Shown here: positions 49,906-61,569 of the stretch, one piece after another
Layout: each line of letters opens with the position of its first letter
Position numbering within the stretch: position 1 is the stretch's first letter
Source of the DNA: Rotaria sordida
Taxonomy: Eukaryota > Rotifera > Eurotatoria > Philodinida > Philodinidae
DNA: 64,000 bases
NCBI GenBank assembly: GCA_905250125.1
Contig: CAJNOL010000053.1
Span: 248,749 to 312,748 of the forward strand
Reading direction: 5' to 3'
Notes under the pieces: generated by a model
The model's input: only the letters and a program-made list of their open reading frames with translations
Database searches by the model: none
Told to the model about the DNA's origin: nothing
Made by a program: the position numbers and the translations under genes

Positions 49906-52900
49906 ATGAGCGCACCTCGAACACCAACAAAATCAGCTGGTTCAAAAGAAAGTGAATCGAGAAATTCTCGAGGTTCAATTGGTCCAGCTGGTACACCGCC
50001 AATAGGTAGTGGTAAACGTCGTAGTACTGCTGGTTCTCAACTTGGTTCACCAGTTGCTCGATCAGGTACTGCAAGTGTTGCTTCACCATCAGGAACACGT
50101 GATAAACTTAATTCAGCTACTCTTAAACAAAATGCAACTAGTCCAGTACCAGGTATTAATCTTTAAAGAACTTCAAATTTTTAATTTTAATGTATATATT
50201 TTGTTAAGCAGTTAAATCAGCAACAGAACGAGTAGAAATTGCAGAAAATGCTCAATGTAAGAAAGATGAAGTTATTGTTAAATGTGATTATGATCGGTTT
50301 TTTTTTTGTTTTTTTTCTTTGTAGTTTTACCATCTGGTATTCATACAATTTTTATATCATCAGCAACTCAACAAGCGATGCAATTATGTGTTGATGAAGA
50401 TTTAACACAAGAAAATAATGCAAAAATGATTGATAAAGAAATTCTTTTAAATGATATACAAACTAATGGACAAGGATCAAATTTTTATGAATTTCAACAA
50501 CAAATACAGGTTTCATAATATTTATATTCTTATATATATTGATTATTTTTTTTTTTTTTGTTATTAGAATTATCCTGAAAATGAAATAGCTATTATTTAT
50601 GATTATGATTATTTTTATTCACAAAATTTTCGTATATAAAAATATTTATTGTAAATATTATTATTAATCATTTTTGTTTTTTTATTCTTTTGTAGTTATA
50701 TGTTTTGATCCAAAATTAAAGAAATTTATTGAAAATGTAAGTAATCGATTGTTTGTAATTATCACATATGAGAATTATTTGAAGTTATATGAAAAAAAAA
50801 ATAGACTAATTTTAATGAATTAATAGAGAAAATTTTCGAAATAGTCCTTCACTATTTATCACAACCAAATACTTTGTTTGTATCTCTGCTTCGATTCCCT
50901 CAAATGAGCTGATTTTTTAGTTGGTGGTAAAGACTTATTTAAGAACTTTCCTGAGTTTTCGAAGAACGACTCGGTCAAAAATGATGAAACTATTAGGGTA
51001 GATAGATCTTCACTTGTAGCGTCATAGATTAAGAATTTCTCAAAACTTCCTTCTATGAGATATACGGGATACAGGAGTCAAAAATGTAACTTGACAGTAG
51101 TATTTATTAACCTTTTTGTATGACACAAAAAAAAATGCTTTAAATAATTTTTTACCAATAATCAAAATATCGGCTCATTCAAGCGAACTAAAGCATTTGA
51201 AATTATTAAATTTTTATAGCCACCTGTTACATTACCAATACAAGAATCTGATGAAGTTGAACAATATGTTCCACCTGTACCGAAAAAATGGATATCACTT
51301 GGAAGTGAAGTTGAAATTGACAATGAACGTTTAATACTTAATCGATCACTTGTAAGAAAAATACATCAAGAAATAAATAAACAAACAAAAAAAAAATATA
51401 TTTTAATTTATTGAATAGAAATCTTTTAAAATTAAAGTTCCAACTCGTATATCAACAACATTAACACCAAATGAAAAATTTAAAGATGTAGATCCTGATA
51501 TTGATCGTAAAAAAAATTTTATTAGCATTGAACAATATGATGATAAACAATTTGATTTAAGAAAAATGGAACTTGATCTTGCTATTCAGGTTTTATTAAT
51601 TCTTGTTTTTTTTTGAATAAGAATTTTTGACATAAAATAGGCAGCACCTGAACATCGTGAAAATTTTTCACAAACAATTTGGCGTTATCCAAAAAATCAA
51701 TGGACTCAATATGAAGCACGTTCATTTACTGAAGACGAAAAAGCTAAATCTATGACAGATCCAGAATTAATAAATATGGTTGTAACTTCGAAAGATTTGT
51801 AATATATTAATTTATAATATCTAATAAATAAAATAATAATAATTTTAATTGAATTTAGATTTAAAGAAGCACTTCAACAAAATATTATTCATGATCCATT
51901 TTATATTGATTGGAATGAACTTGGTGGTAATCTTGATGGTTTAGGTGGTCCAGGTGATTCACATCTTAAAGTATGTTTATTTATAAGTAAAAATTTAATT
52001 CTTCTATTCTTTTTTTTTTTTTTTTTATAAAAAGGAATATCAATCATTTTCATCTATAAAACAATCTCGAGATAAAATTGTTACTTGTGTTCAATGGCAT
52101 CCAACATTACGAGGTATTTTGTTTTTTCTCTTTATTTTTTTAATAAAACAAAATTTTTATATAATAAAAGGTATTATTGCTGTATCACTTGCTGCTGGAC
52201 AAGGTTTTGATGAACGAACAGATAATCTTAGTCGAATAAATACATCACCACCATTGATTCTTATTTGGTCATTTGTTGATCCAATTCAACCAAAAGTATT
52301 TATTTAATTATCCATTTAATTCGTTATATATATATATATATATATATATTTTCTTCTTGTGTATAGTTATATTTAGAAGCACCAGATGATATTCAATGTT
52401 TTCAATTTTCACCTACAGATCCACATATTATAGCTGGTGGTTGTGTTAATGGACAAATTGTAATGTGGGATATAAAAGAATATGAAGAACGTATTAGAAA
52501 TCCACGTGGTGATCATCGTGATAAAGATTTATTTATTGTAAAAAAAAATAAAATAAAATGAATTTTAAATAACAAAATAGAAAGAATTGTTTTTTTTTGT
52601 TTTGTATCTAGCCTGGCTTTGAAGATGAAAATTTTTTTCAAACACCACATATTCGTTTTTGTGCTGTATCAAGTATTGAACATGGTCATTCAGAACCTAT
52701 TACAGATCTTCAATGGATTCCTGATCATTATCAAGTATAAAAAAAAATATAATTTCTTTTACATATTTATAAATATTAATTTCAGGTAACAGTACAAGGT
52801 TTACCAACAGAAAATCTTGCTATGAATTGTTCTCAAATAATGACATGTGCATTTGATAAGTAAAGATATTTTGATAGGTTTTGTTTTGTTTTTTCTTATT

Positions 52901-55900
52901 AGAATATTATTTTTATTTATAGTCAAGTTCTTTTTTGGGAAACACGAGTACCACGTGCTGGTATTAAACCATTATCAAAAAAAGAACGAGAAATTATTAA
53001 TCCAATGGGTGTTCCATTAACATTTAAACATTTAGATCTTATTTGGAAACCATTTCTTCGTGTAAATAGATAAAATTTTTAATTTTTAGTTTTCACTTAC
53101 GAGAGAACTACTTCAACTGTAATCCATTGTTTCAGTGCATATTAGATTTACAAGTGAGACCCAGTAAGACTAGAAAAATCCTTAAAAGGAGTCTCTAGAA
53201 CCGAGTTATGATCGTTTTACTGAATTTTTGATCTAGCTTTAGGTATTCAAGTAAACTCAATTTTTATAGTAAACGACCATTTTCTAGAAATTCAATATCT
53301 TGACAAAGGAACATTCTTTTTCGACTAAAACTTTCAGAATATTCTACTAGTCATTCAACTTGTTCATCGGTAAAATTTCGGATCAAAATATTGTTATTTC
53401 ATTTTTCAGTAAATACTTAAAGCTGGATCGAAAATTCAGTAAAACGGTCTTAACTCAGTTCTGAAGACCTATGGACACGAACGCTTCCAGGATTTTTCTA
53501 GTCTTATCGAGACATCTTTGTGAATTTAATATGTGCTCAAACAGCGGATATTTGTTTGGATAGTTCTCTCGTTAGAAAGAAGTTGTAAAAAAATAATGTT
53601 TATAAAGGTAACATTACAAAGTCCTGAAACTGGTACAGTTGAGTTTGCTCCACGAAAATTTTCAATACGTGAAACTCAAGGTGATCGAGATGTTTGTATG
53701 TATACAAAAAGAAAAATCAAACTAGTATTGTTATTTTTTTGTTTTGTAGTAAATCAAGAAGACAAAGAATTATTTGAAAAGAAAAAAGATACTAGTCTTG
53801 GTCAATTTGTTAATCCACTTGATGATCCAAATAAAACTTTATCACAAGCAAAAGCAAAAGTTCTTCAAAATGTTGATACATTCTTTTATATTGGTACTGA
53901 GGTATGTTAATATTAAATTAGGAATTTATTTTATGATAATAAAATAAATAGAACATACAGGACAATAATTTTATTTTAAACGAATTAATCCTGGACGACG
54001 ATGGAATATAGGATCAAATTTCGGATGATCTTTTAAAAACATATTTCCACGTTTTGAAGCCAGTAACATTCGAAGTTGTTCAACAATATGTGGATGATGA
54101 ATTTCATTTGTTTCATCCATATGATTTTGATTTGTCATAGCATTGATGATGATTGAGAAACATATTGTAAATAAGAAAAATAAACCGATTGATTTTGAAA
54201 ACATCGTGTTCTTCTTTTTGAATACTTATTTCAATAATTTTTGAAGTAAACGAATGTGTGTGCAATATTCTTACGTCAACAACTAAAGAAAAAAAAACAT
54301 CACTTCATAATAATTTATAGGTTTTTTCATAGATGATTTCCTGTTATTATCAAATGCCGGATACAAATGTTCTTCTTTTTTTATTTTTTTTTTCTGTAAT
54401 TAACCAAACATTTTAAGCAAATGAATATGAAAGAATAAAAACTCATTTATGAAATTGAAATATTTTTATTGATAAGAGAATTTATCAATTATGATTTCTA
54501 CTTTCTTTTTTTTGTTTTTATATAATTATAGGACGGTCAATTAGTTTATCAAGATTGGATGCCACAAAAAGATCAAGATTCAACGAAATTTTTTAGTAGG
54601 ATTTACTTTTTGAGAAATAATAAAGAATTAATTGAATAGCTAAATCAATTTATTTCAGCTCCAAAAGCAGCTTGGTCAACTATTGTTGTTGATGGTCCTG
54701 TTGTTGCACTTAAACGTTCACCATTTTTTAAAGATGTTATATTAGTTGCCGGTGGATGGATGTTTCAAATTTGGCGAGAAAAAATTCATGTAAGCTTTTT
54801 CATTATTTTTCTCTAATAAAATAATTGCAGATCATAAGTAGAAATTTCATTCTAAGCTAGTTATAGTTTTAAAAATTAAAAGAATTTCTTTTTATATTCA
54901 AATAAAGAGTTTTTTTATTTTGAATTAAATCTTAATGTTAAAAAAAATGTATTCAATGTTGAATTTATAATTGAGAATGTTGTAATAAAAAATACATCAA
55001 TCTAGTTTTTATTTCGTTTAATATTGATGAATTTTATTGAACTCATTTGTAAACGCAATTCAATCGAAGAATTAAAATCCATTAAATACTTCCAACAAAT
55101 ATATTCTACTGAAATTATTCCTGAGATTTTCTATTTAATAAATTAAATAATTTGAAAAAATCGAAAATAGAATAGACATTTAATCTAATAGTAATAGACA
55201 TCTCTCATAAAGGATATGATCATGTTGAATATCTATATAGTTCATTTTTGAATTTATTAATAATAGAAAAGATCGGAAATAAAAATGTGTATAATCTAAA
55301 AATGATCAATTTTCTATGTAAAAAAATCTACTATTTGTTAGTATATTGACTAGCACCTAGCGTGACTATCGTAATTGTGGCCAATGTTTTTTTTAAAAGT
55401 CATGACTGTGATTGAAACATTGTATCAGATAGACCACAGATATTAAAATAGTCACATATTCTGTGTCTATGTTGACTGCATTAGTTTTTCCACAGCATAT
55501 ATAATTATTGTGATAATTGATTTCTTTTTTTTTCTGAATGAAAACTACTGAACATAAATGTTACAGTAGAGAAATTAAAACTCAAGAAAATTAAACAAAC
55601 ATTAGAGCAATCACAAAATATAATAAAAGTATCTATTTTGTTACAAATATAGTTAAACGCAAATACACATTTATGTGACTATTTCATTGAACGGAATCGA
55701 TTGATTAAGAACATAGGTGTCTTCGTCTTAGTTAATAATCTTATCATTTTTATTTATTTTTGTCTTTATCTAACTGTCGTCAAAAATAAATATTATTCAA
55801 GAAAAAAGATCACGACTCGCTGTAAACTAGAAAGAATGACTGTTGACACCAGATACGATTTATGAATATAAAAATTAAATCAAATTATTCTTCTAAGTTT

Positions 55901-58426
55901 TGCGACTTTTAAGCATTTTTTTATGTACACGTTCTGATTTTTGTTATAGATGTACAGTAATGATCAAAACTTTTTTTATCTCCAGAGAAAAAAACTCATA
56001 CAAGTATTATATCTTTGCATAAAGTTTGAATCATTTGAGCGGTAGTTTTATCAAAATGAAGACTTGTGTTTATAGTCTACTTTCCCCATAGGGGTCCTGC
56101 CAGATTTGATGATCCATCCTGAACCAGGATATTGATGATGTTTTTATAATACTCAACGATCCTAATAAAAAATCTTATGCACTAGTAATCAGCACAGCGT
56201 CCTTGATCGACTGGTATAAATGACTTTTTTTATAAATAGAAATTTTTTTTGTACCTCCGGATCCCTGAAGAGGAGGAGTATAAATATGAAATGGCAGGAA
56301 ATAGGTTTGTTATTTTAATTATTGTTTTTAAATTTTTTATTGCGAGTATTCAGGTTTGATTGTTGTACAACACTCTATAAAAATCTATAAATATCTCATA
56401 TTCATATCAGAAATAAGTTTTTTCATACCCCTGTATTCCTCTTTAAGGCTTTAGAAGCGAAAATTGTTTAGTTTTTCATTTTTAAACGAGTTATTTACAT
56501 CAGTTCATCAAGGATATGGTGCTGATTATCTATCTCGAATTGAGTTTTAAAAAAATTCGCATAAATTTGTTTTAGATTCTCCTACAGATTACAATGTCTA
56601 TGAGTATCCTATAATATCCGTCAAGCACTATAACCAATGCATCGATCCTTAGCACATAGAAATTTTCATAAAATTTTATTTATTATATCCCATTCATTGC
56701 GCCGCAATTTGTTTTACAAAACTACATATATAGTATCCTGATTCACTATAGGTCATCGAATCCCGCGGGGTCCTTCGATCTTAATCTGTTAGAAAACTAC
56801 TGTATTAGATAACAAAGAATAAAGCTCAGATATTTTAGTTAAGCTCAAAATTATTTATATAATCCATAGTATATGAATATAACCTATGTGTAAAAGGTCT
56901 ATGCGCAATAATATCTGTGGCATTTTCGTTCATTTATAAGTAGTTAGAATGAATAAAAAGTAGTCAGCTAGAATGAGAATTTCATGTTCTTTCTAAACAT
57001 GAATTCGGAATTTGTTTTTGGATTAGAATTGTTTGATTGAGAGCAAATCGCTGATAGGAGCCAAAAGCGGCATCTGTACAGAATTTTTCATGAAGGCTGT
57101 TTTAGTATTTTTATTAACACTACTTTAATCTAAACTATAAGAGAGTCTTTTGTATACAAAAATTTATAGAACCAGGTTTGATCTAGAAAATGCCCAATTT
57201 GTCTATCTTTTTATATCCCGCTAAAAATACTCGAAATCTATTGCATATCAAATATCAACCAGCCGTAAGCCAGAGAATTGGTAAGAGTATTAAATTCTAA
57301 TCCTAACTGACTACTTGTGATTATCTTCAATGACATCTAGTTTTCCATAAAAAAAAAGAACGAATATATTTGTCAAGACTTTTTCATATAGTATTTTGTA
57401 CAAATACTGTTTTTTTTGACTTCCATCAAGAACTTATTCTTAACAAGCGAACTTTAAAATCAGAAAAAATATTCCAAATATATATCTGAAAGAGTATGAC
57501 ATTCTCATTCTAACTGATTACTTTTGATTCTCTCTAATGCTTTATATAAATAGACGAAAATGGCATAGATACGTTGTTGTACAAAGACATTATATATAGA
57601 TTATAAATCAAATCCTATCATTAAGGTTCCTTTTTACTTCTTGTTGTTTGTGAATGATCTAAATCAAGTATTAAAAATAATATTCATACATTCAATATTT
57701 TTTTTATTATTTATTAGTCTGGTTCACTTTTACATGCAGCACCATTGAAAGAAAAAATAACTGATGTTGAATGGTCTCCAACAAGACCAGGTGTTTTCTA
57801 TATATCAAAACAAAATGGTAGTATTGATATTTGGGATATAATTGATCGAACACATGATGCATCATTATCTCAATCTATATCAAGTTCATCTGTAACTTTT
57901 CTTAGTATAAAAGTTATATCATGTAAAACAAAATCATTAAAAAAAAATCAGAATAAATTTATATATTTTATTTATTTTAAATTTTTATTTAGCTAAACAA
58001 CAACTTTTAGCAGCTGGAGATAGTAATGGTACACTTCATATACTTGAAGTACCATGGGCATTACGACAACCAGTTAATCAAGAATTAAATTGTACGTTGT
58101 TGTTGTTGTTTTTTTTAAGACCAATATTTTTTGTTTTGAATTCTATTTTTTATATAGTGGTTACAAATTATCTTGAACGTGAAACTGAACGACGTGCTTT
58201 TGTTAAACACCGATGGGATTTACGTGAAGAAGAAAAACGTGAAAAAGAACGTTTAGCATCTATGAAAGCTGGTATTGCACCAAGTCATATTTCAACACAA
58301 GAAGAAATCGATATACGAATGAAAAGTGAATATAATGAATTTCTTCAATTTGAATTTGGTGTTTTACGTGAAATGGGTTTACGTGATGAAAATGAAGCAC
58401 CTACCGTTACACCAGCCGCAACTTAA
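49906..58426 (+). CDS. DNAI3: Axonemal dynein intermediate chain DNAI3 (WDR63) homologue
   Basis: Start MSAPRTPTKSAGSKESESRN at 49906, a Ser/Gly-rich head, then many short exons. Family blocks include LPSGIHTIFISSATQQAMQL (50,330), AAPEHRENFSQTIWRYPKNQ then WTQYEARSF (51,645-51,735) and IIHDPFYIDWNELGG. A WD-repeat propeller follows from about 52,060: KIVTCVQWHPTLRG, IQCFQFSPTDPHIIAGGCVN with GQIVMWDIKEY, PITDLQWIPDHYQ, NQVLFWETRVPRAG, VILVAGGWMFQIWREKI, ITDVEWSPTRPGVFYISKQN and LLAAGDSNGTLHILEVPWAL. The C-terminal helix is YLERETERRAFVKHRWDLRE with EEKREKERL. This set fits the inner-arm I1/f dynein intermediate chain. Role: ciliary motility. Introns at 53,061-53,608, 53,900-54,531 and 54,791-57,718 are long because of foldback elements and a nested gene. 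Confidence 0.9.
50790..51215. other. Enlarged DNAI3 intron, possible unrecognised insertion
   Basis: About 480 bp of less AT-biased sequence inside an intron of a gene whose other introns are mostly under 100 bp. No inverted-repeat pair or ORF with recognisable content was found. Confidence 0.35.
53098..53573. mobile_element. Foldback element, about 476 bp, in a DNAI3 intron
   Basis: Left end tacgagagaactacttcaac; right end in reverse complement taacgagagaactatccaaa. Inner blocks pair: agactagaaaaatcctt then aaaaggagtc against agactagaaaaatcctggaa, and cgttttactgaatttttgat on the left against cgttttactgaattttcgat from the right. Arms are about 170 bp. It sits in the intron before the exon at 53,609. 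Confidence 0.8.
53971..54204 (-). CDS. Nested antisense gene for a small secreted peptide precursor
   Basis: A 77-residue frame with a textbook signal peptide, MFSKSIGLFFLFTICFSIII then NA, followed by a hydrophilic His/Asp/Arg-rich region containing dibasic sites (KR, RR) and ending in a short RPGLIRLK tail. It lies wholly inside a DNAI3 intron (about 53,900-54,531) on the opposite strand. On the minus strand an AATAAA-type word follows within about 50 bp of the stop (around 53,918-53,945), as expected for its own polyadenylation. No family was recognised. It could be a neuropeptide-like or other secreted precursor; its function is unknown. The signal peptide and 3' signal make chance less likely. 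Confidence 0.55.
   Translation of the reverse strand: MFSKSIGLFFLFTICFSIIINAMTNQNHMDETNEIHHPHIVEQLRMLLASKRGNMFLKDHPKFDPIFHRRPGLIRLK
56091..56773. mobile_element. Diverged foldback element in the 2.9-kb DNAI3 intron
   Basis: Left ggtcctgccagatttgatga faces the right end, which in reverse complement reads ggaccccgcgggattcgatg. Inner aaccaggatattgatgatgt pairs with aatcaggatactatatatgt. Identity is modest, so this is an old copy. It is directly followed by a second foldback element. Confidence 0.5.
56900..57590. mobile_element. Foldback element in the 2.9-kb DNAI3 intron
   Basis: Left aaaaagtagtcagctagaat then gagaatttcatgttctttc pairs with the right arm, in reverse complement aaaagtaatcagttagaatg then agaatgtcatactctttc. 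Outward, atctgtggcattttcgt faces acgaaaatggcatagat. Ends were not fixed precisely. Confidence 0.65.
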
Positions 58427-58511
58427 TTTTTTCTTTTCTTTTTTTAGATGCAAAGAAGATATGTTTTTTTTTTTATATCAAAAAAATAAATCTGACATTT
58501 GTTTAATGACA

Positions 58512-58546
58512 AAAAAATAAATAAATAAATAAATAAATAAATAAAT
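58512..58546. repeat. (AAAT)n tetranucleotide between convergent genes
   Basis: About eight AAAT/AATA units run to the stop codon of the LRAT-domain gene. They supply AATAAA words on the + strand for the DNAI3 3' end, 85 bp after its stop. Confidence 0.8.
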
Positions 58547-61186
58547 TCATTCTTTGTTTATATTTAAATCATCAATATCTAAAACTGTTTCTTCATTCGA
58601 TTCCCATGGTTTCATTGCTTCAATTGGCCATCGAAGTACAAGTAAATCTGTTGATGATGCAAATTCATCAGGTGCATTCTGATCTGGTATTGGTGTTAAA
58701 ATAAAATATTCAACTGAATTATCATCAGAAAATAATTCTCTTGTTAATTCTTTTGTATGTTGATATTTTTCTTCAGTGATATTTGAATTATCACATATAA
58801 ATTCATCTAATGATGGATAAAGTGATTGTGATGAAGGTTTTACATCAATTGCTTCTTGAACAGCTTTTGTTATTCGTTCTTCTTCTTCACGTTCGAATGT
58901 AAGTGTCTTTAAACCATTCACCAATTCACTTGTTGGTGATATATTAGCCATTAATTGTGGTATAGTTGTCATTTTTTTAATTTTTGATGCTTGAATTTTT
59001 TCATAAACTTCTAAAATTTTTGATAATGCAATACCAGCCACACCACCAAGAAGTTTTCCACCAACGCTACCAACAATGCCACCTACTGTCGCGCCCAAAA
59101 TTGGAACAGGAATAAAAATTGTTCCAACGACTGTGCCCGCTGTCCCACCAGCAATCTATTAGAAATAAAAATATACAGGATGTTTGGAACGTCATTGATG
59201 AAAAATAAAATTGTATATTTCCATAATGTTTCTAAAAGATGTCTCATGAGTTGTGAACTTCAATGAAAATTAGTTTATCTGTAAACAAAGAGTGATCCAT
59301 AGACAACAATATTTATATGAACTTCAAGTACTTAGGACGACGTTTTAAACGCGCATATTATCTAATGATATTATCTCTTTTAATAATAAGAATATAAACA
59401 GAAGAAATATGATAATTAAAATCTCGAAACCAACTTGTATTTTTATAAGATGTTTTAAAGAACTATGCATTCATTGTATGTAACATAACACAATGATACA
59501 AAGCGATACATAGCATATAGGGTGTGGATGGGTGCGGCTATCCTCTTTACTCATATCTGAATTATTACGTTTCTGCTGTTTATATCGCTATTATTAAAAG
59601 AGATAATGTTATCAGATAATATGTCATTTGACGCATCGTTCTAAGTATTCGAAGCTCATATAGATATAGTTGAGTGGAAACCACTCTTTATTTACACATA
59701 AACTAATTTTTGTTGAGATTCAGAACTTATGAGATACCTTTTATTGAATGCACTGGTTTTTTTACTAGTAGTAGAGAACACCTCGAAGTTCTTATTCATA
59801 AATATAAAGTTCTCAAATGCTCTTACAAAGTAGTATTTTCAGGTTCAATACACAATAAAGTCCTTTTTCAAGTTGCAAAAAGCAATATTACAGAGTTTTT
59901 TCATTACTGTAAGCTTCCAATCATCCACCCCTATTTCTCTTTATTGAGATTTGTTGAACATTTTAAACAAACTAGATACATTGATCTCAAGTCTAATGTC
60001 CGTAACAACTTTAAAATCGCGTTGATTATTCAGTTTATCTTTCATGAAAGTTTTTCATAAGGAATGAACAAATTATTTTAAAGAAATGTATCAATTACCC
60101 TCGGTTTCTTAAACATGTTAATAAAATGCTTATAAAGCAAGAGAAATAAATCTAGATGATTGGAATCTCACAACAATGAAAAAACCTTGCAATATTGTTT
60201 TCTGCAATTCGAAGAAAGAACTTTATTCTTTATTATTAGAATAAAAAACAGTTCATACAATAGAACTATAAATGAAGATATAGAATTTTCTTTTTGATCG
60301 ATAACTTTCTGAACACTCTATACAATTTTATTTATGCAAAAAAAAAAGAGAAACTTACAGTCGTTGATGCTGATGTAACACGTCTAACAACATATTTTTT
60401 AAGTGCAATATCACTTAATGTCCCTTTTTTTCTTTCATTTTTCTTTTGATGTATATCGAAAAATGCTGAAATAGATTCCATAGTAGTTAGAATAACACCA
60501 GATCCAGCAGCACTTAAAAATTGTCCAAATGTTCGAACACTAATCAATGCTATATCTTTTATTAATAATGCTGTTGGATCAACAATTAATAATGATGCTG
60601 ATTTTTTTTTAACTAAATTTCGAAATTTAACAACTTGTTCTGAATAATGTTCACCTGTTCGACACCATCTAGCCCAATGTTCACAATTATTTCCTAATAA
60701 TGAATAACCACGTTTACCAAGTTGTGAAAAAGCTCGTTGAAGTGTTTCTTCATTAGAAAAACATGAAATATTATCATAATGATGTAAATAAACATCTTCA
60801 ACAGTACTTTTTACATTAACTCGCCAATCACTTACAATTATAGCAGCTATATATATTGAACCTTTCATTAATGCACTACGTGCATGTTCTAATGTATTAA
60901 AATAATGTATTACACGAAGAGAATTTGTATATACTTCACTAACAATACCATGATGAGCATAATAAAAATCTGTTTTATAAAAACTAACATGATCACCTGG
61001 TTTTAATTGATTTAGATTTTTGATTTTTTCTCGACGAGTTTTTTGTAAACGTCTTTCATTATGTGACAATACTTTGACAATCTCTAAATATAGAACATAG
61101 AAGAAAATAAATAGATAAATATATTAAAAATACTTACCTGTTAGTTGTTCTTTAAAATGTGGTACTAGTTTACGTTTATCGCCCAT
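58547..61186 (-). CDS. LRAT-domain (NlpC/P60-like) protein with glycine-rich hydrophobic segment
   Basis: Exons 61138-61186, 60359-61083 and 58547-59155 join in frame to 460 residues. Residues about 35-155 are an LRAT/H-REV107 domain: LKPGDHVSFYKTDFYYAHHG then IVSEVY (catalytic-type His), and LLGNNCEHWARWCRTGEHYS with the nucleophilic Cys in the family motif NCEHF/W. After a linker, the junction of exons 2 and 3 encodes a Gly/Val-rich stretch (IAGGTAGTVVGTIFIPVPIL then GATVGGIVGSVGGKLLGGVA) that could insert in membranes, followed by an acidic tail. LRAT-family enzymes transfer acyl groups or hydrolyse phospholipids; which applies here is not known. The 1.2-kb intron holds a foldback element. 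Convergent with DNAI3, stops 121 bp apart. Confidence 0.85.
59228..59745. mobile_element. Foldback element with GGGTGTGG core in the LRAT-gene intron
   Basis: Arms of about 200 bp: left aagatgtctcatgagttgtg then aattagtttatctgtaaaca, and attatctcttttaataataa; right in reverse complement aaggtatctcataagttctg then aattagtttatgtgtaaata, and attatctcttttaataatag. Identity is roughly 80-85% by eye. The unpaired centre (about 59,518-59,540) reads agggtgtggatgggtgcggc, the most G-rich spot in the area. Confidence 0.85.
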
Positions 61187-61569
61187 ATCTAAAATGTAAA
61201 AGAAAAAAACAACATCATTAAATCCATTATATTAGGAAAAAAAAACTACATGATGTTTAGTATTAGTTGTGAATCTCACAAAATTACTGCCATGAGAGAA
61301 GGAAAAAAAAGACATTCCGTCGGCATAGTACTATTTGCACTCATATTTTTTTTCTTTTCTTTTCTTTACGCCCCAACTTTCGCCATATAGAAAGCAAGAT
61401 AGCCCTGCGTTATATTAGCTATTTTGTCAATCCTATGATAATGAATCATCCACGATAGAAAATCTGTCTTATCTTGTGTTGTAGGCATACAGATAATTGC
61501 TATCGATTTAAAAAAAAACGAAGAACAACATTGAATAAAATATACAAAAACAAATTATGTGAAAAACAA
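61187..61569. other. Spacer between LRAT-domain gene start and CCDC191 3' end
   Basis: A 383-bp same-strand gap. It should hold the LRAT-gene promoter and the CCDC191 3' UTR; on the minus strand AATAAA-like words are abundant. No specific element was recognised. Confidence 0.5.

Noticed and set aside
59710..60060. 116-codon + strand ORF in the LRAT-gene intron
   Set aside because: It overlaps the right arm of the foldback element, has no recognised motif and no supporting start or splice context.
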